A stretch of 64,000 nt of DNA from Armigeres subalbatus (Eukaryota > Arthropoda > Insecta > Diptera > Culicidae): NCBI RefSeq assembly GCF_024139115.2, contig NC_085140.1, positions 423,979,781 to 424,043,780 on the forward strand, given 5' to 3'. Position 1 is the first letter of the stretch; the number at the start of each line of letters is the position of its first letter. This document shows, in pieces, positions 31,109-42,676 of the stretch. The position numbers were made by a program, and so were the translations under genes. Under the pieces are notes generated by a model. It was not told the origin of the DNA, made no database searches, and saw only the letters and a list, made by a program, of their open reading frames with translations.

Positions 31109-33689
31109 ACTCGAATGTCCCGGAAAAGATTCCAAGGACATCGTTGAGACCGCACAGTCTATTCCGTCCATACATTTGACGCCAAAAAATCCCCATCTGG
31201 TACTTTACCCGATTTTCGCTGCCTGATGGGCATTCTGGGCAGCTGCTCTTGCGGCATCCATAAATTTTCCTTTTTTGTGGATAATCGACATTGAGGCTTT
31301 AATTCGAGAAATGAGACAGACCCTAAATAGGTACATCTGAAGAAAATTATTAATGGTACTGTTTGCCTACTGTGAAGACCCCATCTACATTTTTAACTTT
31401 AGAAGAAGTACCGTCATCGGTGGGTGATAATGGGCCAAATTAGGGTAAGAACGGGTCACTGTTTCAATAACATAGAAAACAGGACAGGACAGCACAGGAC
31501 AACCTAAATATAAAAACCTTTTTGAATGATTGAGTTCTCTGACCTACAAACTGTTAATGAGAGTGATGGCCCATTGCCACCCCCGGTGACGGTATGTATG
31601 AAGAAACATTCAAAAGTTTTTTTTTTTAATATTAGCAAGAAAATGTTTCTTGAAATCTGTAGAAAGAATGATTCTGCTTTTCAAAAGCAAAGACACCGAA
31701 TCAAGTTTAAAATAACAAAGACCCCACGCTGCAAGAAAGTCTTTCTCCTGCCTGAGTATGGCTTCTGAGTAAAGACACCTTTCTGCTCTAGAAAAGGAAT
31801 ATGTACACAATTTTCTTCTTTATTGGTAGAATTCAGCGTGGTTAGAATAGCAGCAATCTGTTTTATTGCTTTGCCGTACAAACTTATCGTGACAGGATGT
31901 GGTGGTTCATGGGGGTTGCCAGGCGAAAGCACTTTTATAGCCATATTTTTACCGGAGAAAAAAATAAATCACTGGCGTGCCAGAACAGTACTCACATATG
32001 GAAAATCCGTGGCGAGTTGTAGACTAGATAGGATAAAGTGGAAAAACCTTCGAATGATAACCGTTGCCGGCAAACGGAAAAATATAGTGAAGCGAGATAG
32101 TCCGTGCCGCTCGAAGGGCAGTTCAGCAACAGTTTAGGGAAATGTGTGGATCTCATGGATAAAAGGAGAAAAAATAAATAGAATAAAGGAAAACCTTGTA
32201 CCTATGTAGCTACATATGAAAGCGTTCCACTGCTTTGGGCAGACCTCCGAAAATGGAGAAACGACACCAGTTGAGAAGATATATGGACCATTTGGTGAAG
32301 GAAGCAGAAAGGATGAAGATGGAACACTGAGACGAGGTGTCTGCTGCGTGGAAAAAGGTGGTTATCTTGGGCAAGTGGAGAGGGGGGAGGGGAATTGCCC
32401 AACCTCAGGCGATGTGAGTGCGGGAGAAAAATGGGCAGAATGGAACTGATTTTTTGGAACGATGAAAAGGTTACCGGTACGACGGCGAAGGTGCTGAGAA
32501 GAAAAGAACATTTACTGGAAATAAAACCGAGTTGCAAAGGAAAAGCTTTTGCGCTTATACAATCTTTTTTATGGTCTGTGTACACTGAAATCTTATTTGG
32601 AAGTGCGGATGTTTCTTGAACAAACGGGGTAGGTTGGATTCTTTTGTTGAATTTATGAGCAATTTTCTTTGAAATTCTTATGGCTTTGCGGTGCTATTGT
32701 ATTTATTTGTTTTCAAGGGAATTTATTGTCCACAACGTAATAATTTTAAAGTTTTAGCGAAATTGAAGATATACATGTATTGGTACAAACTTGAGAATAT
32801 TCATACTGTTAACTGATTAATTATTTCATCAAATTAAATAACATTACATATTGTACTACATACATGTGTTGCAGTATTCCACATTCGACATGACCGTGAA
32901 ACTAAAACAAATGTTTACATCATCACTAAAAAGTTACAATTATGTAAAAAATTTAAATTGGTTTTTAATGTTAATTGTTTTATACCTTAGATCTCGAATT
33001 CAAATCAGTAAAATCAACTACCATTTCTCTGCAATTAACAAAAAGTTAAATTTTCAAAGCTTAAATTTCTTTTGTGGCCGTTGTGCTTGTATCTTCTCGG
33101 TCGAGTAAGTCAACGATCTTGCTTTGCCAATTTTTTTATATACATAGCCATATGGCAACAACCACGTCTATCGTTGTCGAAGCAGACAAGGAATGGAAAA
33201 CTTTTTCCTCGTTCATTTCTTTTTTTCTTTTCATTTAGGTGCAGATTAACGATGCAGTAGCGTTTCCGCCTTGCCGCAACGTCCAAGAAAATTGAAGGAA
33301 AATCTATTTGACCCGTGTGTACCATCAGTCCCGCTAGTGTGTGAGAGTTAATTTACTTGGATTCGAAGCACAGATTTTTCGTAAACTTTAAACAGAATAG
33401 AGAAATTTTTGCCTGATAAACGGTTACAAAGGCCTCTATAATACCAATAAAAGATTCAATTCGTGATTTAATTTTCCATCGAAAACATATTGAAATATGT
33501 ATCGTTGTAATATAATTATCATATTACTAGCCGTATGTACCCGACCTTTCCCAGAATTGGCAGGTTGATTTCGCAGTTACTGTTGCAATCAGGAAATGAT
33601 AAAGCCAGTTAGTACAGTTAGTCAACGGGATCATTGTGTTTTGTCTTTGATGCTGCATCATTTGAAGAGAAGTGTAAAAAGATAGTGAT
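31109..33689. other. No gene seen
   Basis: About 2.6 kb, increasingly AT-rich after 32600. A short AGGAC-rich patch lies near 31480-31500. No frame has a recognisable domain. Confidence 0.35.
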
Positions 33690-33698
33690 AGAACATCC

Positions 33699-33983
33699 CT
33701 CCTTAGCCGTGCGTTAAAACGCGCGGCTACAAAGCAAGACCATGCTGAGGGTGGCTGGGTTCGATTCCCGGTGCCGGTCTAGTCAATTTTCGGATTGGAA
33801 ATTGTCTCGACTTCCCTGGGCATAAAAGTATCGTGCTAGCCTCATGATATACAAATGCAAACAAAAATGGTAACCTGGCTTAGAAACCTCGCAGTTAATA
33901 ACTGTGGAAGTGCTCAATGAACACTAAGCTGCGAGGCGGCTCTGTCCCAGTGTGGGGATGTAATGCCAATAAGAAGAAGAAGA
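33699..33983 (+). mobile_element. tRNA-derived SINE, copy 2
   Basis: Same family as 21868-22162: head with perfect box B GGTTCGATTCC and an AAGAAG tail. TSD AGAACATCC at 33690-33698 and 33984-33992. Confidence 0.93.
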
Positions 33984-34259
33984 AGAACATCCAATGATTG
34001 TAAAAAAGCAGATTTCACTTTTGAATACATGAAATCCGCCAAATGAATTCTTCACTTTGACGCATTTCGTGCCACATCAGATTCGAAGTTTGAACCCTTT
34101 TCAAAATTTATTCTTCACTAAAAATAAATTATTATGTTACTAAATTAGACAAAATCTTATGACAAATCAAGTTTCTTTTGATTTTGCGATAATGATTACT
34201 GGTTTAGTTTCGGACGAAAAGACATTGAAAAGAATCAATTCGGACACAAAAAAGTCTTT

Positions 34260-34395
34260 GTTAGAACTTGTCATAAGACGAGTTCGTACAATTTCAGTTA
34301 ATTCTTGGTTGTACTCGACTTGTCGAACCGTCGTTAAGTACGAGACACTGAAGACGGCCTTAGTGTTGAGATCGAAATACGTATCTGTCAAGGTA
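34260..34395 (+). repeat. Dispersed repeat flanking the split MITE
   Basis: CATAAGACGAGTTCGTAC here is the reverse complement of GTACGAACTCGTCTTATG at 40827-40844. The following segment (AAGTACGAGACACTGAAGAC, then CGAAATACGTATCTG) matches 15303-15362 inverted. A copy of the 40827 flank also occurs near 63120-63170. Confidence 0.75.
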
Positions 34396-34424
34396 CAATC
34401 AACCGGTAGAAATGAATGTAATTA

Positions 34425-34500
34425 TACACACTTAACTCATTTCACCGTATTCGGTAAATTTTACCGAAATCTCAACAGCAGAACTGTTCGGTAATTTATT
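34425..34500 (+). mobile_element. Left half of a palindromic TA-flanked MITE
   Basis: CACACTTAACTC, then TTCGGTAAATTTTACCGAAA and TCAACAGCAGAACTGTTCGG form one arm. The reverse complement is at 40752-40826. Ends abut TA. The two halves are separated by the 6.25-kb LINE insertion. Confidence 0.88.
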
Positions 34501-34896
34501 TTTTTTTTCCAAGTTCGTTTATTTGGTAGGCTCAGGCGTGTATAACACTTTACGGAGCCACGTTTCTTTGTGATATGTACAATCGACATAATCTTATTAT
34601 TAAATTAGTAAGAGAGGGAAATAAGCCAACGTACTCGTGGTGACTCGAGGTTAGGTTTACAATGTTTAAGGATGGATGGGGATTAGGATTCGGGAATCAG
34701 AGAATCATCATAATCAAGGAATTTCAGCAGCTCATCCGGTCATTTGGCGTCGGGGACGATGTGGTGTGTCGTCGTGCTCGAAAAATGGTTCGCATGGGAG
34801 CATCTTCCGGACGGCCAGAGCTACGGCGCTCTACGGGACAGAAAGACAGAGACAAAACAAAAAAAAACTTCGAGAAAAGAAAAAAAAACAAAAGTA

Positions 34897-35687
34897 TTAG
34901 ACTTTTATGTCAGAGGAACAAAGAAAACTATAAATGGCTTGCATATAGACCACATCACGATCCCCCAAAACACCTCTTATCTCCTGGAAGGGTTGTTTAC
35001 CTCGGGCCACTAGGGTATCCAATAATTGCTCTCTGGAGACGTCGTTTTCCGAGCAGAACCAAACTACGTGATCGATGTCATCATAACCGGCTCCGCACCT
35101 ACATAAGTTGCTATCGACAAGGTTTATTCTGTACAGATGTGCGTTTAGTGAATAGTGATTGGACATAAGTCTCGACATCACGCGAATGAAGCCTCGACTT
35201 AAGTCCTCACCTCTGAACCACGCTCGCCCAGAAACTTGAGGAATTATAGAGAATAGCCACCGTCCAAGTTCGTTGTGTGTCCAATTTCTTTGCCAACTTT
35301 GAAGAGTACTCTGACGGACTAATGGGAAAAACTCGTTGCTCGAGAATTGTCTATCATAAACCTCACCTTCCTGTGCGCCCACCTTTGCCAGCGAGTCTGC
35401 CTTCTCATTGCCGTGGATTGAGCAGTGAGAAGGGACCCAAACAAAGGTAATCTTGAATGATCTTTCGACCAAACCACGCATCTGCTCTCTTATGTTTGTA
35501 AGAAAGTAAGATGCGTGCTTAACAGGTTTCATCGACCGGAGTGCCTCGATAGAACTAAGACTATCCGAGAAGATGAAATAATGGTCTACGGGCTGATCGG
35601 AAATTATCCCCAAAGCGAAGTTAATTGCTGCCAGCTCAGCAACATAAACCGAGCACGGTTCCTGAAGTTTTCGGAAGGTGGTTGAAG
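34897..35687 (-). pseudogene. LINE ORF2 RNase H and C-terminal zinc finger
   Basis: RNase H-like domain: YFIFSDSLSSIEALRSMK (central Asp), FVWVPSHCSIHGNEKADSLA (H-x-GNE-x-AD block). A cysteine/histidine motif CRCGAGYDDIDHVVWFC (C-x-C-x8-H-x4-C type) follows near 35090-35050, as in I- and LOA-type ORF2 proteins. The first catalytic Asp region lies across a stop near 35620-35690. Confidence 0.87.
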
Positions 35688-37057
35688 TTACATTGAAAAC
35701 ACCGAAGCCAGTGGATCCGTTGATGCGAGAACCATCAGTGAAATATCTGTTGTTGCAATTGACATGTTCATATTTTTCAGAAAAATGGAGGGAATTGAAA
35801 GATTTCGAAGATGATCTGGTATTCCTTGAATAGCATGTTTCATGGACAGATCGTATTCAATTGAGAAACTGTCATTGGTGAAGTCAACTCGAGGGGGAGT
35901 ATAACATGGAAGACAAAGATCTGACGATATGTAGTTGAGATAAACTCTTAGGAATCTTGACCGATGAATCAGTTCAAGCATATTATCGAAGTTATGTAAG
36001 ACAAGTTTGTTACTTGTTCCACATTTGATTAGTATTCTTAATGAGAGCTCCCAGTAACGGTGCTTTAAAGGAGTGACTCCAGCAAGCACCTCCAGGCTCA
36101 TGTTATGCGTTGAATGCATACAGCCAAGGGCAATACGCAAACAACGATATTGAATTCGTTCCAATTTAATTAGGTGGCAATCAGCTGCTGAGAGGAAGCA
36201 GAAAGAGCTGTACTCTAAAACAAAGGGAATAGTCGTTCTATATAGTTTGATGAGGTCTTCCGGGTGAGCACCCCACCATGTTCCGGAGATAGAACGTAGG
36301 AAATGGATCCTTTTCCGGCATTTCTCTATCAAATACTCAATATAAAGTCTCCAGGTGCATTTGGAATCAAACACGACCCCAAGGTATTTAGAAGATAAAG
36401 ATTAGTTGATGTCATCATTCAACAGCTTGAGTTTCAGTTGAGCAGGATACCGCTTCTTAGTAAACACAACCAACTGAGTTTTTTTGCGGTGAAAACTCGA
36501 TCCCTAAATGTCTGGCCCAAACAGTCAGATTATCCAGGGTACTTTGCAATGGTCCTTGCAAGACAGCTGCACTTGGACCTCTTAGAGAGACCACGGCATC
36601 ATCTGCAAGTTGTCTGAGCGTGCATTGTCCTTCCAAACAATTGTCAATATCTTTAACATAGAAATTATAAAGCAAGGGACTTAAACATGATCCTTGGAAA
36701 AAGCCCCATGTAGCTAGTTCTGGAAGTTGTCAGAGTGCCGAGTGTGAAGTTCATTTGTTTTTCTGACAACAAATTGTACAAGAAATTGTTCAAAATAACG
36801 GGTAATCCACTACTGTGCAGATTGTCTGACAGTACTTCTATGGAAACTGAATCAAAAGCGCCCTTAATATCCAAGAATACTGAAGCCAATTGCTCCTTGT
36901 GCGCAAAGGCCAGCTGTATATCTGAAGAGAGCAACGCTAGACAATCGTTTGTTCCTTTACCCTTACGAAATCCAAACTGAGTATTTGAGAGTAATGCATT
37001 ATGTTCAACCCAATGGTCGATTCTTGAAAGGATCATTTTTTCCAATAATTTTCTCAT
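35688..37057 (-). pseudogene. LINE ORF2 reverse transcriptase and thumb
   Basis: MRKLLEKMILSRIDHWVEHN, then TQFGFRKGKGTNDCLALL and VFLDIKGAFDSVSIEVL (first Asp) at 37057-36740. The frame changes near 36670, and LYNFYVKDIDNC and RQLADDAVVSLRG (A-D-D box) follow at 36675-36590. After a further break near 36400-36460 the thumb/connection (FDSKCTWRLYIEYLIEKCRK) runs to 35688. At least three lesions. Confidence 0.86.
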
Positions 37058-38590
37058 GCATGAAGATTGGCAATCGGTCGGTAGGAATTGTAATTAGACG
37101 CTGGTTTCCCAGGCTTTTGAATAGCTATTACTTTTACCTGTCGCCATTCAGGTGGCACAATGTTGTACTCCATGAAACAGTTGTACAGGTCAAGTAATCG
37201 TCTTTTAGCGATATCTGAGAGGTTTTTAAGAAGATTGAATTTGATGTTATCGCATCCCGGAGCAGAGTTATTCGATGAAAGAAGAGACATAGATAGTTCC
37301 AGCATTGAGAATGGTCCACCCAAAGAACCGGGATCAGTGACTGATTCTCGAAATAGCGGTTCTGCTGGTACGGAATCTGGACAGACCTTTTTTGCGAAGT
37401 TGAATATCCATCGATTGGAGTATTCTTCACTCTCGTTGGTGGAAATGCGGTTCCGCATGTTGCGGGCCGTTTTCCAAAGTGTTGTCATTGAGGTTTCTCG
37501 TGATAGTCCCTCGACAAAACGTCGCCAGTAGCTACGTTTTTTTGCCTTGAGAAGATTTTTGAGCTTTCTTTCAAGCCTCAAATACTCTACAAAAAGCTCG
37601 GATCTTCCGTGTTTACGGAAGGCCTTGAAGGCATCAGATTTCTCGGAATACAACTTAGTACATTCATCATCCCATCCAGGAGTGGCTGGTCTTCTTATGA
37701 CAGATGTACTTGGAACGCGTCGTTTCTGAGCTTCCAGTGCGCTTTGATGAATCAATTCGGTAAGGAATCGATACTCATCCAGTGGCGGAAGAATATCAGT
37801 TGATTCAATACCAATTTTCACCGCCGATGCAAATTTTTGCCAGTCAATGTTCTTCGTGAGATCGAAAGGAACATTAACTGGCTCAGATTGTTGATAGCCA
37901 CTCTTAATTGTGGTGACTATCGGCATATGGTCACTACCATGGGGATCTTGAATTACCTTCCACGTGCAATCTAATGATAGTGAATTTGAACATAAAGACA
38001 GATCAATACGGCTTTGTTGACCATTTGGTCCTATTCGAGTTACTTCACCTGTGTTCAAAATATTCAAATTGAAATCGTCACACAAATCATAGAAAATAGG
38101 CGCTCTATAATCGTCATACGTTTCGCCCCATCCAATACTATGTGCGTTCATATCACCCAATATCAATACTGGAGATGATAGAAGGGAGACTGCGCTCCAA
38201 AGCTGTCGACGATTAAGAGATGCGTTTGGTGGAATATAAACTGAAGCTATGCAAAGGTCTTTATTCTTTACATTTACTTGGCAAGCGACGATTTCTAAGC
38301 CATTAACAACCGGAATGGGAATTCTGTAGAAGGAGTAGCATTTTTTGATCCCCAAAAGAACGCCACCATAGTGGTCGTCCCGATCTTGGCGAATAATGTT
38401 AAAATCGTGGAAGTTGATTTCATCTTCAGAAGAAAGCCATGTTTCACAAAGAGCAAATACATCACAATCGGAATTGCGAATCAAAACTTGAACACGTCCA
38501 ATTTATTTTTAGACTATGACAGTTCCACTGCAGCACAGTGATTGTATCTTGTATGGCCGTATTATCCATCGAAAGATACAATTTCTTCAA
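37054..38590 (-). pseudogene. LINE ORF2 N-terminus: AP endonuclease and RT start
   Basis: Opens with ITVLQWNCHSLK (EN Asn block), then VFALCETWLSS (EN Glu), VLILGDMNAHSIGWGE (D-x-N block), RIDLSLCSN and HGSDHMPIVTTI (catalytic Asp/His). A linker follows, then the RT entry motifs SAPGCDNIKFNLLKNL, VPPEWRQVKVIAIQKPGK and SYRPIANL. The frame breaks at about 38480 and again at 37055. The endonuclease residues are all present, so the lesions are frame and stop changes rather than loss of catalytic positions. Confidence 0.88.
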
Positions 38591-40339
38591 GAAGGGCCAT
38601 GAAACAGTCAATTGCTTCAGATAACTTTCTACTGTTGGAATAAAGAGGTCAATGATTGGCCTCAATGAATCCGGAATATTGAAAAGATTCAAAAGCGGTC
38701 CACGAGGTCCTTAAAGGATATCAATCCTCGCTTGGACGAGATTCTCTTTTCGGAAGTGCGAGTAGCATTTTCCTTTTCATTGATAATCCTAGCCGGATGT
38801 TTCTTAGGAACATCGGTTTTAGGCAATGGCGGGAATGTCTTAGAGCAGCAGGGATCTGCAGTGAAGACTGGTTGCTTCAGGATTTTAAATAATCCCCCAT
38901 TACCTTCAGATTTTGCCAAGCCTTTATGGATGACTTTTGTTTTCTTACGGCGCGATCCCAGGGAAGACGGTTGCTACCTCTTTTCGGGCGCGTGTACCTC
39001 CGAAGAATCATCCATATCGGCTGCGTCAGAGTCCGATTCATCAATGGAGATGGAATCATAATAGTCACTTACTTGAACGGTAGCTGAAAAAGCAGTCTTT
39101 GCGGTGGCAGTGGCGGATGTGTCTTGCGCTTTAACCATTTCCGCATAAGACTGCTTGGAGCGCTGTACCAACGAGCGCTTCACTTTTTGGGTGCGTTTTC
39201 TGTACACCGGGCAATCTTGCAAACCATGAGCAGGATCCAAACCACAATAAGCACATTTTGTGGCATGTTGCTGACAGGTATCCTCCCGATGTCTTTGGAA
39301 ACTGTTAGCACCACCCTAATTCAAATGCAGAAAGACCCGAAAAACCTTTTTGGTAGGTAGATTGATTAGGTGTAAAAATGGCTTAATTTTTGGTAGGCGA
39401 ATATCATGAAGTAGAACCAGAGTAGGAAGAATTCGTAAAAGTAAACAAACAACATACATATTGCGTTCAGTGGAAAATTATTAAGAGCTATCGTGAATTT
39501 TTAGTTTAATTTTAGTTATAAAAGGCTAGATATCTCACCGAGGCACGCAGGCACCCGCATCGAGTTGAACTGGGAAGTGAATTCAAGAACTATATTATGT
39601 AAGTTTTGTTAATTAAGTTAAGATTATTGTCTAATAAAAACTATTTAGTTTCAAGCTGTTACAATAAAAACACTGCTCGGAAATTAAGTTTGGATCCAGT
39701 TTCAACAGAAACATTTACCACAAAGTGGTTTGTTGTCACAAAACTCAGCAGTGTGACCTAATTGTTTGCAGTTGGTACAATTAAATACCCTTGGTACAAA
39801 CAAACGCACCGGAAACAACATATTCTCGACATCTACATATTTTGGGAGCATCGAACCGGCGAACGTCACCCGAAGCGAGCCTAACTTAGAATATACCTTT
39901 TTGCCGTCTACCAGGCTGCTGAATGCAATTCCTTGCAATCCAGAATATCCACGGTAGACTCCATTGCGTTCTTCAAGCGGCCTTTTCCCGCAAGTACATC
40001 CTTGCAAGTCAGGCTCGCTGCGTTGATCACACCTTCTATTTCGACCTCCCGCGAGGGGACATAAACCATATATTCAACATTGTACGCCCTGTCGCCAGCA
40101 ATTTCATTCGCCACCTGGTATGTAGGTGCGGTGATGCGTAGTTTGTTTCTGTTGATTTGATTGAAATCAAGCTTCGTAAAACGACGCGTCAAGTCTCGTT
40201 TGATGCCGAGAAAATCTAGGCTTTTCGCTTTCTGCCGAAAGTAAACAACCCAAGGGCCAGGCGAAGATGCCTGGTAAAATCGTGTGCGAACCTCTTTTGG
40301 TGGCACATCACCTCCCACAGTCTCTGCTTCCATTCTCAC
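38500..40339 (-). pseudogene. LINE ORF1 (Gag-like, CCHC zinc knuckles), split by a solo LTR
   Basis: Starts MRMEAETVGGDVPPKE; a Gag-like region follows (PWVVYFRQKAKSLDFLG). A frameshift lies near 39935-39960, then GIAFSSLVDGKKVYSKLGSL and a zinc knuckle CTNCKQLGHTAEFC (C-X2-C-X4-H-X4-C). The next knuckle is interrupted at KCF by the LTR at 39303-39707 and resumes as QRHREDTC at 39298 and below; a third C/H cluster (CAYCGLDPAHGLQDC) follows near 39240. The C-terminal tail is Ser/Asp-rich (near 39090-39010) and basic. ORF1 overlaps the start of ORF2 near 38500-38590. The protein would coat LINE RNA. Confidence 0.82.
39303..39707 (+). mobile_element. Solo LTR, 405 bp, TG...CA, 5-bp TSD
   Basis: Begins TGTTAGCACC and ends TTTCAACA; TSD GAAAC at 39298-39302 and 39708-39712. 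A TATA-like TTATAAAAGG lies at about 39517-39526, and two AATAAAAA signals near 39635 and 39663, consistent with plus-strand LTR polarity. Removing the LTR and one TSD makes the host ORF1 zinc knuckle contiguous in frame. The 5-bp TSD fits gypsy, BEL or copia; the family is not assigned. Confidence 0.93.
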
Positions 40340-40751
40340 CCCGAAAGGTGGAAGGACAATTCTGGCTTATACTAACTTAAAACTATTACCAAATCAGAAA
40401 AAAAATGAAAAAAAAACTAGTTCAGTTGATTTAAATCAGTCCCGCTCCAAAAGGGAGAACAATAAAACAAAATTTGCCACTTATCTGCGCTGCTGCTGTA
40501 GGTAGCAGCAGAAACAATAGCCTGCTTCACTGGCGTCGCCAGAAGCAGCTACTTCGCTCGCCGACAGTGATCGCCTTGGATCCGTAGGTAGGCACCACAC
40601 AATAGACTCGCACTACCGAACAACACCCGCGATGAGACACAGCACACACGTCTGGCTCGTTCGAACTATCGGCACGGAATGAGTAATTTATTTTACAGAT
40701 TTTTTGAAATTTTTTCCATTGCTCAACTGTCAAAATCACCGAAAATCAGTT
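40340..40751 (-). promoter_or_regulatory. LINE 5' UTR, probable internal promoter region
   Basis: Minus-strand leader between the TSD and the ORF1 start. LINEs of this kind carry TATA-less internal promoters near the first transcribed base. I see no TATA box and a CA-containing start region (TCATTCCGTGC at about 40684-40674), but the start site is an inference. Confidence 0.35.
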
Positions 40752-40826
40752 AAATTATTTACCGAACAGTTCTGCTGTTGAGATTTCGGTAAAATTTTAC
40801 CGAATTGGGCGATTTATTTTAAGTGT
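40752..40826 (+). mobile_element. Right half of the palindromic TA-flanked MITE
   Basis: ACCGAACAGTTCTGCTGTTG, then TTCGGTAAAATTTTACCGAA and TTTTAAGTGTG followed by TA. It mirrors 34425-34493. Confidence 0.88.
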
Positions 40827-40914
40827 GTACGAACTCGTCTTATGACACGTAAAGACATTCCAATAAAAGCTCAAAACATTTTTTTTATCTTCGCTCGAAT
40901 TTCTCTCTCTCTTC

Positions 40915-41191
40915 GTTGGCATTACATCCCCACACTGGGACAGAGCCGCCTCGCAGCTTAGTGTTCTCATTAAGCACTTCCACAGTTATTAACTGCGAGG
41001 TTTCTAAGCCAGGTTACCATTTTTGCATTTGTATATCATGAGGCTAGCACGATGATACTTTTATGCCCAGGGAAGTCGAGACAATTTCCAATCCGAAAAT
41101 TGCCTAGATCGGCACCGGGAATCGAACCCAGCCACCCTCAGCATGGTCTTGCTTTGTAGCCGCGCGTCTTACCGCACGGCTAAGGAGGGCC
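40915..41191 (-). mobile_element. tRNA-derived SINE, copy 3
   Basis: Reverse orientation: box B appears as GGAATCGAACC near 41118; the head ends at CTAAGGAGGGC. The 5' flank contains CTCTCTTC on one side and CATCTCTTC on the other, a possible short TSD. Confidence 0.92.
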
Positions 41192-41224
41192 CTTCATCTC
41201 TTCATTATACGAAAAATTAATGAG

Positions 41225-41442
41225 CCACTTGTCTTGCAAAATTCTGAAGTTTGATACCGAAATTGCCATAGTTTGTGACATTTCGAAAATGACCGATTTT
41301 GATGCTTCCTCAAGGGCCTCGGAACTGACCCCAGTGTTGCTAATGTCCCCAGAATCATATCCGGATGTCATAATTCCACTTGTCTTGCAAAATGCTGGAG
41401 TTCGATACCCATATTGCCATACTTTGTGACATTTCTAAAAAA
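41225..41442 (+). repeat. 151-bp-spaced direct duplication
   Basis: CCACTTGTCTTGCAAAAT, then a TTGCCATA-x-TTTGTGACATTTC segment, occurs at 41225 and again at 41376 with scattered differences. A local tandem duplication of unknown origin between two SINEs. Confidence 0.85.
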
Positions 41443-41539
41443 ATGGAACTCAAATCTTGGGAACACTCAAAAATAGAGGATATTTTAAAAAAACACCTTA
41501 ATTGCGTGGCAGTCAAGACGTTTTATTAAACCCAACGTA

Positions 41540-41823
41540 TTCCTTCTTCATTGGCATTATATCCCCACTGGGACATTGCCGCCTCGCAGCTTAGTGTTCA
41601 TTAAGCACTTCCACAGTTATTAACTGCGAGGTTTCTAAGGCAAGTTACCATTTCTGCATTCGTATATCATGAGGCTAACACGACGATTCTTTTATGTCCA
41701 GAGAAGTCGAGACAATTTCCAATCTGAAAATTGTCTAGACCGGCACCGGGAATCGAACCCAGCCACCCTCAGCATGGTCTTGCTTTGTAGGCGCACATCT
41801 TACCGCACGGCTAAGGAGGGCCC
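41540..41823 (-). mobile_element. tRNA-derived SINE, copy 4
   Basis: Same family, reverse orientation, tail at the left (CCTTCTTCATTGGCATT) and head at the right (CTAAGGAGGGCC). Short flank match CCAACGT at about 41532-41538 and 41828-41834 is the likely TSD. Confidence 0.9.
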
Positions 41824-41834
41824 CAATCCAACGT

Positions 41835-42662
41835 GTTTAGTACTCGCAAAATTGTAGATCTTCCAAAAAAAAAAGATCTAGGTACTTCCACAGGTCTTAT
41901 AACATGTCATTGTCCGAGTCGATATCACTTGAAGCTGTTAGGAAAACTTCAAGATGATGTACATATGTCGTTTCTGTAGCATATATGTTTAGGACTCGGA
42001 ACATCTTTTATGCCATTGTCAGACAATTTTTAAAAAAGAGATTACAGCAGATCGATGCTATGGAAACGTATTGACTTTCGTGGTAGATACCACTGAAGTG
42101 GTCCTTCTAGAAAAAATGGTTGCTATGCTGGACTGGGTGACATGTGGAGTACAGATGCCCCCCAAATCTAATGGGCCAAACACAATGGATACGTTTGCGT
42201 GCGTTTTGACAGTTTTCCCATGGGACTTACTTCCGGAAGACTTACTTCCGGAAGGCCATGTTTCGTCAATAATTGACACAGGTTCCAAAACGTTGACTCA
42301 GGGGCATGTTCCCATCATTTGAGTATGTCTTTTTCATCATTTACCAACCTGATGGAATAGGAAACAAAAATATGAATAGGAACAGAAAATTCATATGAAA
42401 AGGAGCATAGAGCAAGCTTCTGGGGAAGAAGTCCTATACATAAGGACTTTAATAAGCCAAAGGCAAAATACAGAGTAGACTGAAATAAACGTAAATCAAA
42501 TCAATATAGCCTATATAGTTTTTGTTCGCGACTAAAAAATCCAAACTGTTATAAAATAATAGATTTACGGAAAGACTGATGAGGAATTTGTATGAATTTG
42601 AGATAAATTCTCCTATTTTATGCAGACAAAGTATGCGATCGCATTTGATCCAGTGACATTTA
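41835..42662. other. No gene seen
   Basis: Overlapping short frames at 42058-42322 on both strands have no recognisable domain. A 13-bp GACTTACTTCCGG duplication lies near 42224-42250. Nothing else supported. Confidence 0.35.
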
Positions 42663-42676
42663 CCATTCCAGTTAAC

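Larger units (their letters stand above)
34501..40751 (-). mobile_element. Near-full-length RNase-H-bearing LINE (I/LOA-type)
   Basis: Minus-strand non-LTR retrotransposon with 5'UTR (about 40340-40751), ORF1 (40339 to about 38500), ORF2 with endonuclease, RT, RNase H and zinc finger (about 38590-34897), 3'UTR (34896-34510) and a short A tail (T run at 34498-34508). A near-identical 9-bp flank (AATTTATTT at 34492-34500, AAATTATTT at 40752-40760) is the probable TSD. Without the 405-bp solo LTR it would be about 5.8 kb, close to full size. Family resembles Lian/Loner/I-type mosquito LINEs; the exact clade is not established. Confidence 0.88.

Noticed and set aside
32202..32585. Open frame of 127 codons on the minus strand
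   Set aside because: Overlaps open frames on the plus strand of similar size; neither shows a domain. The plus-strand reading near 32220-32460 looks somewhat protein-like but I cannot name it.
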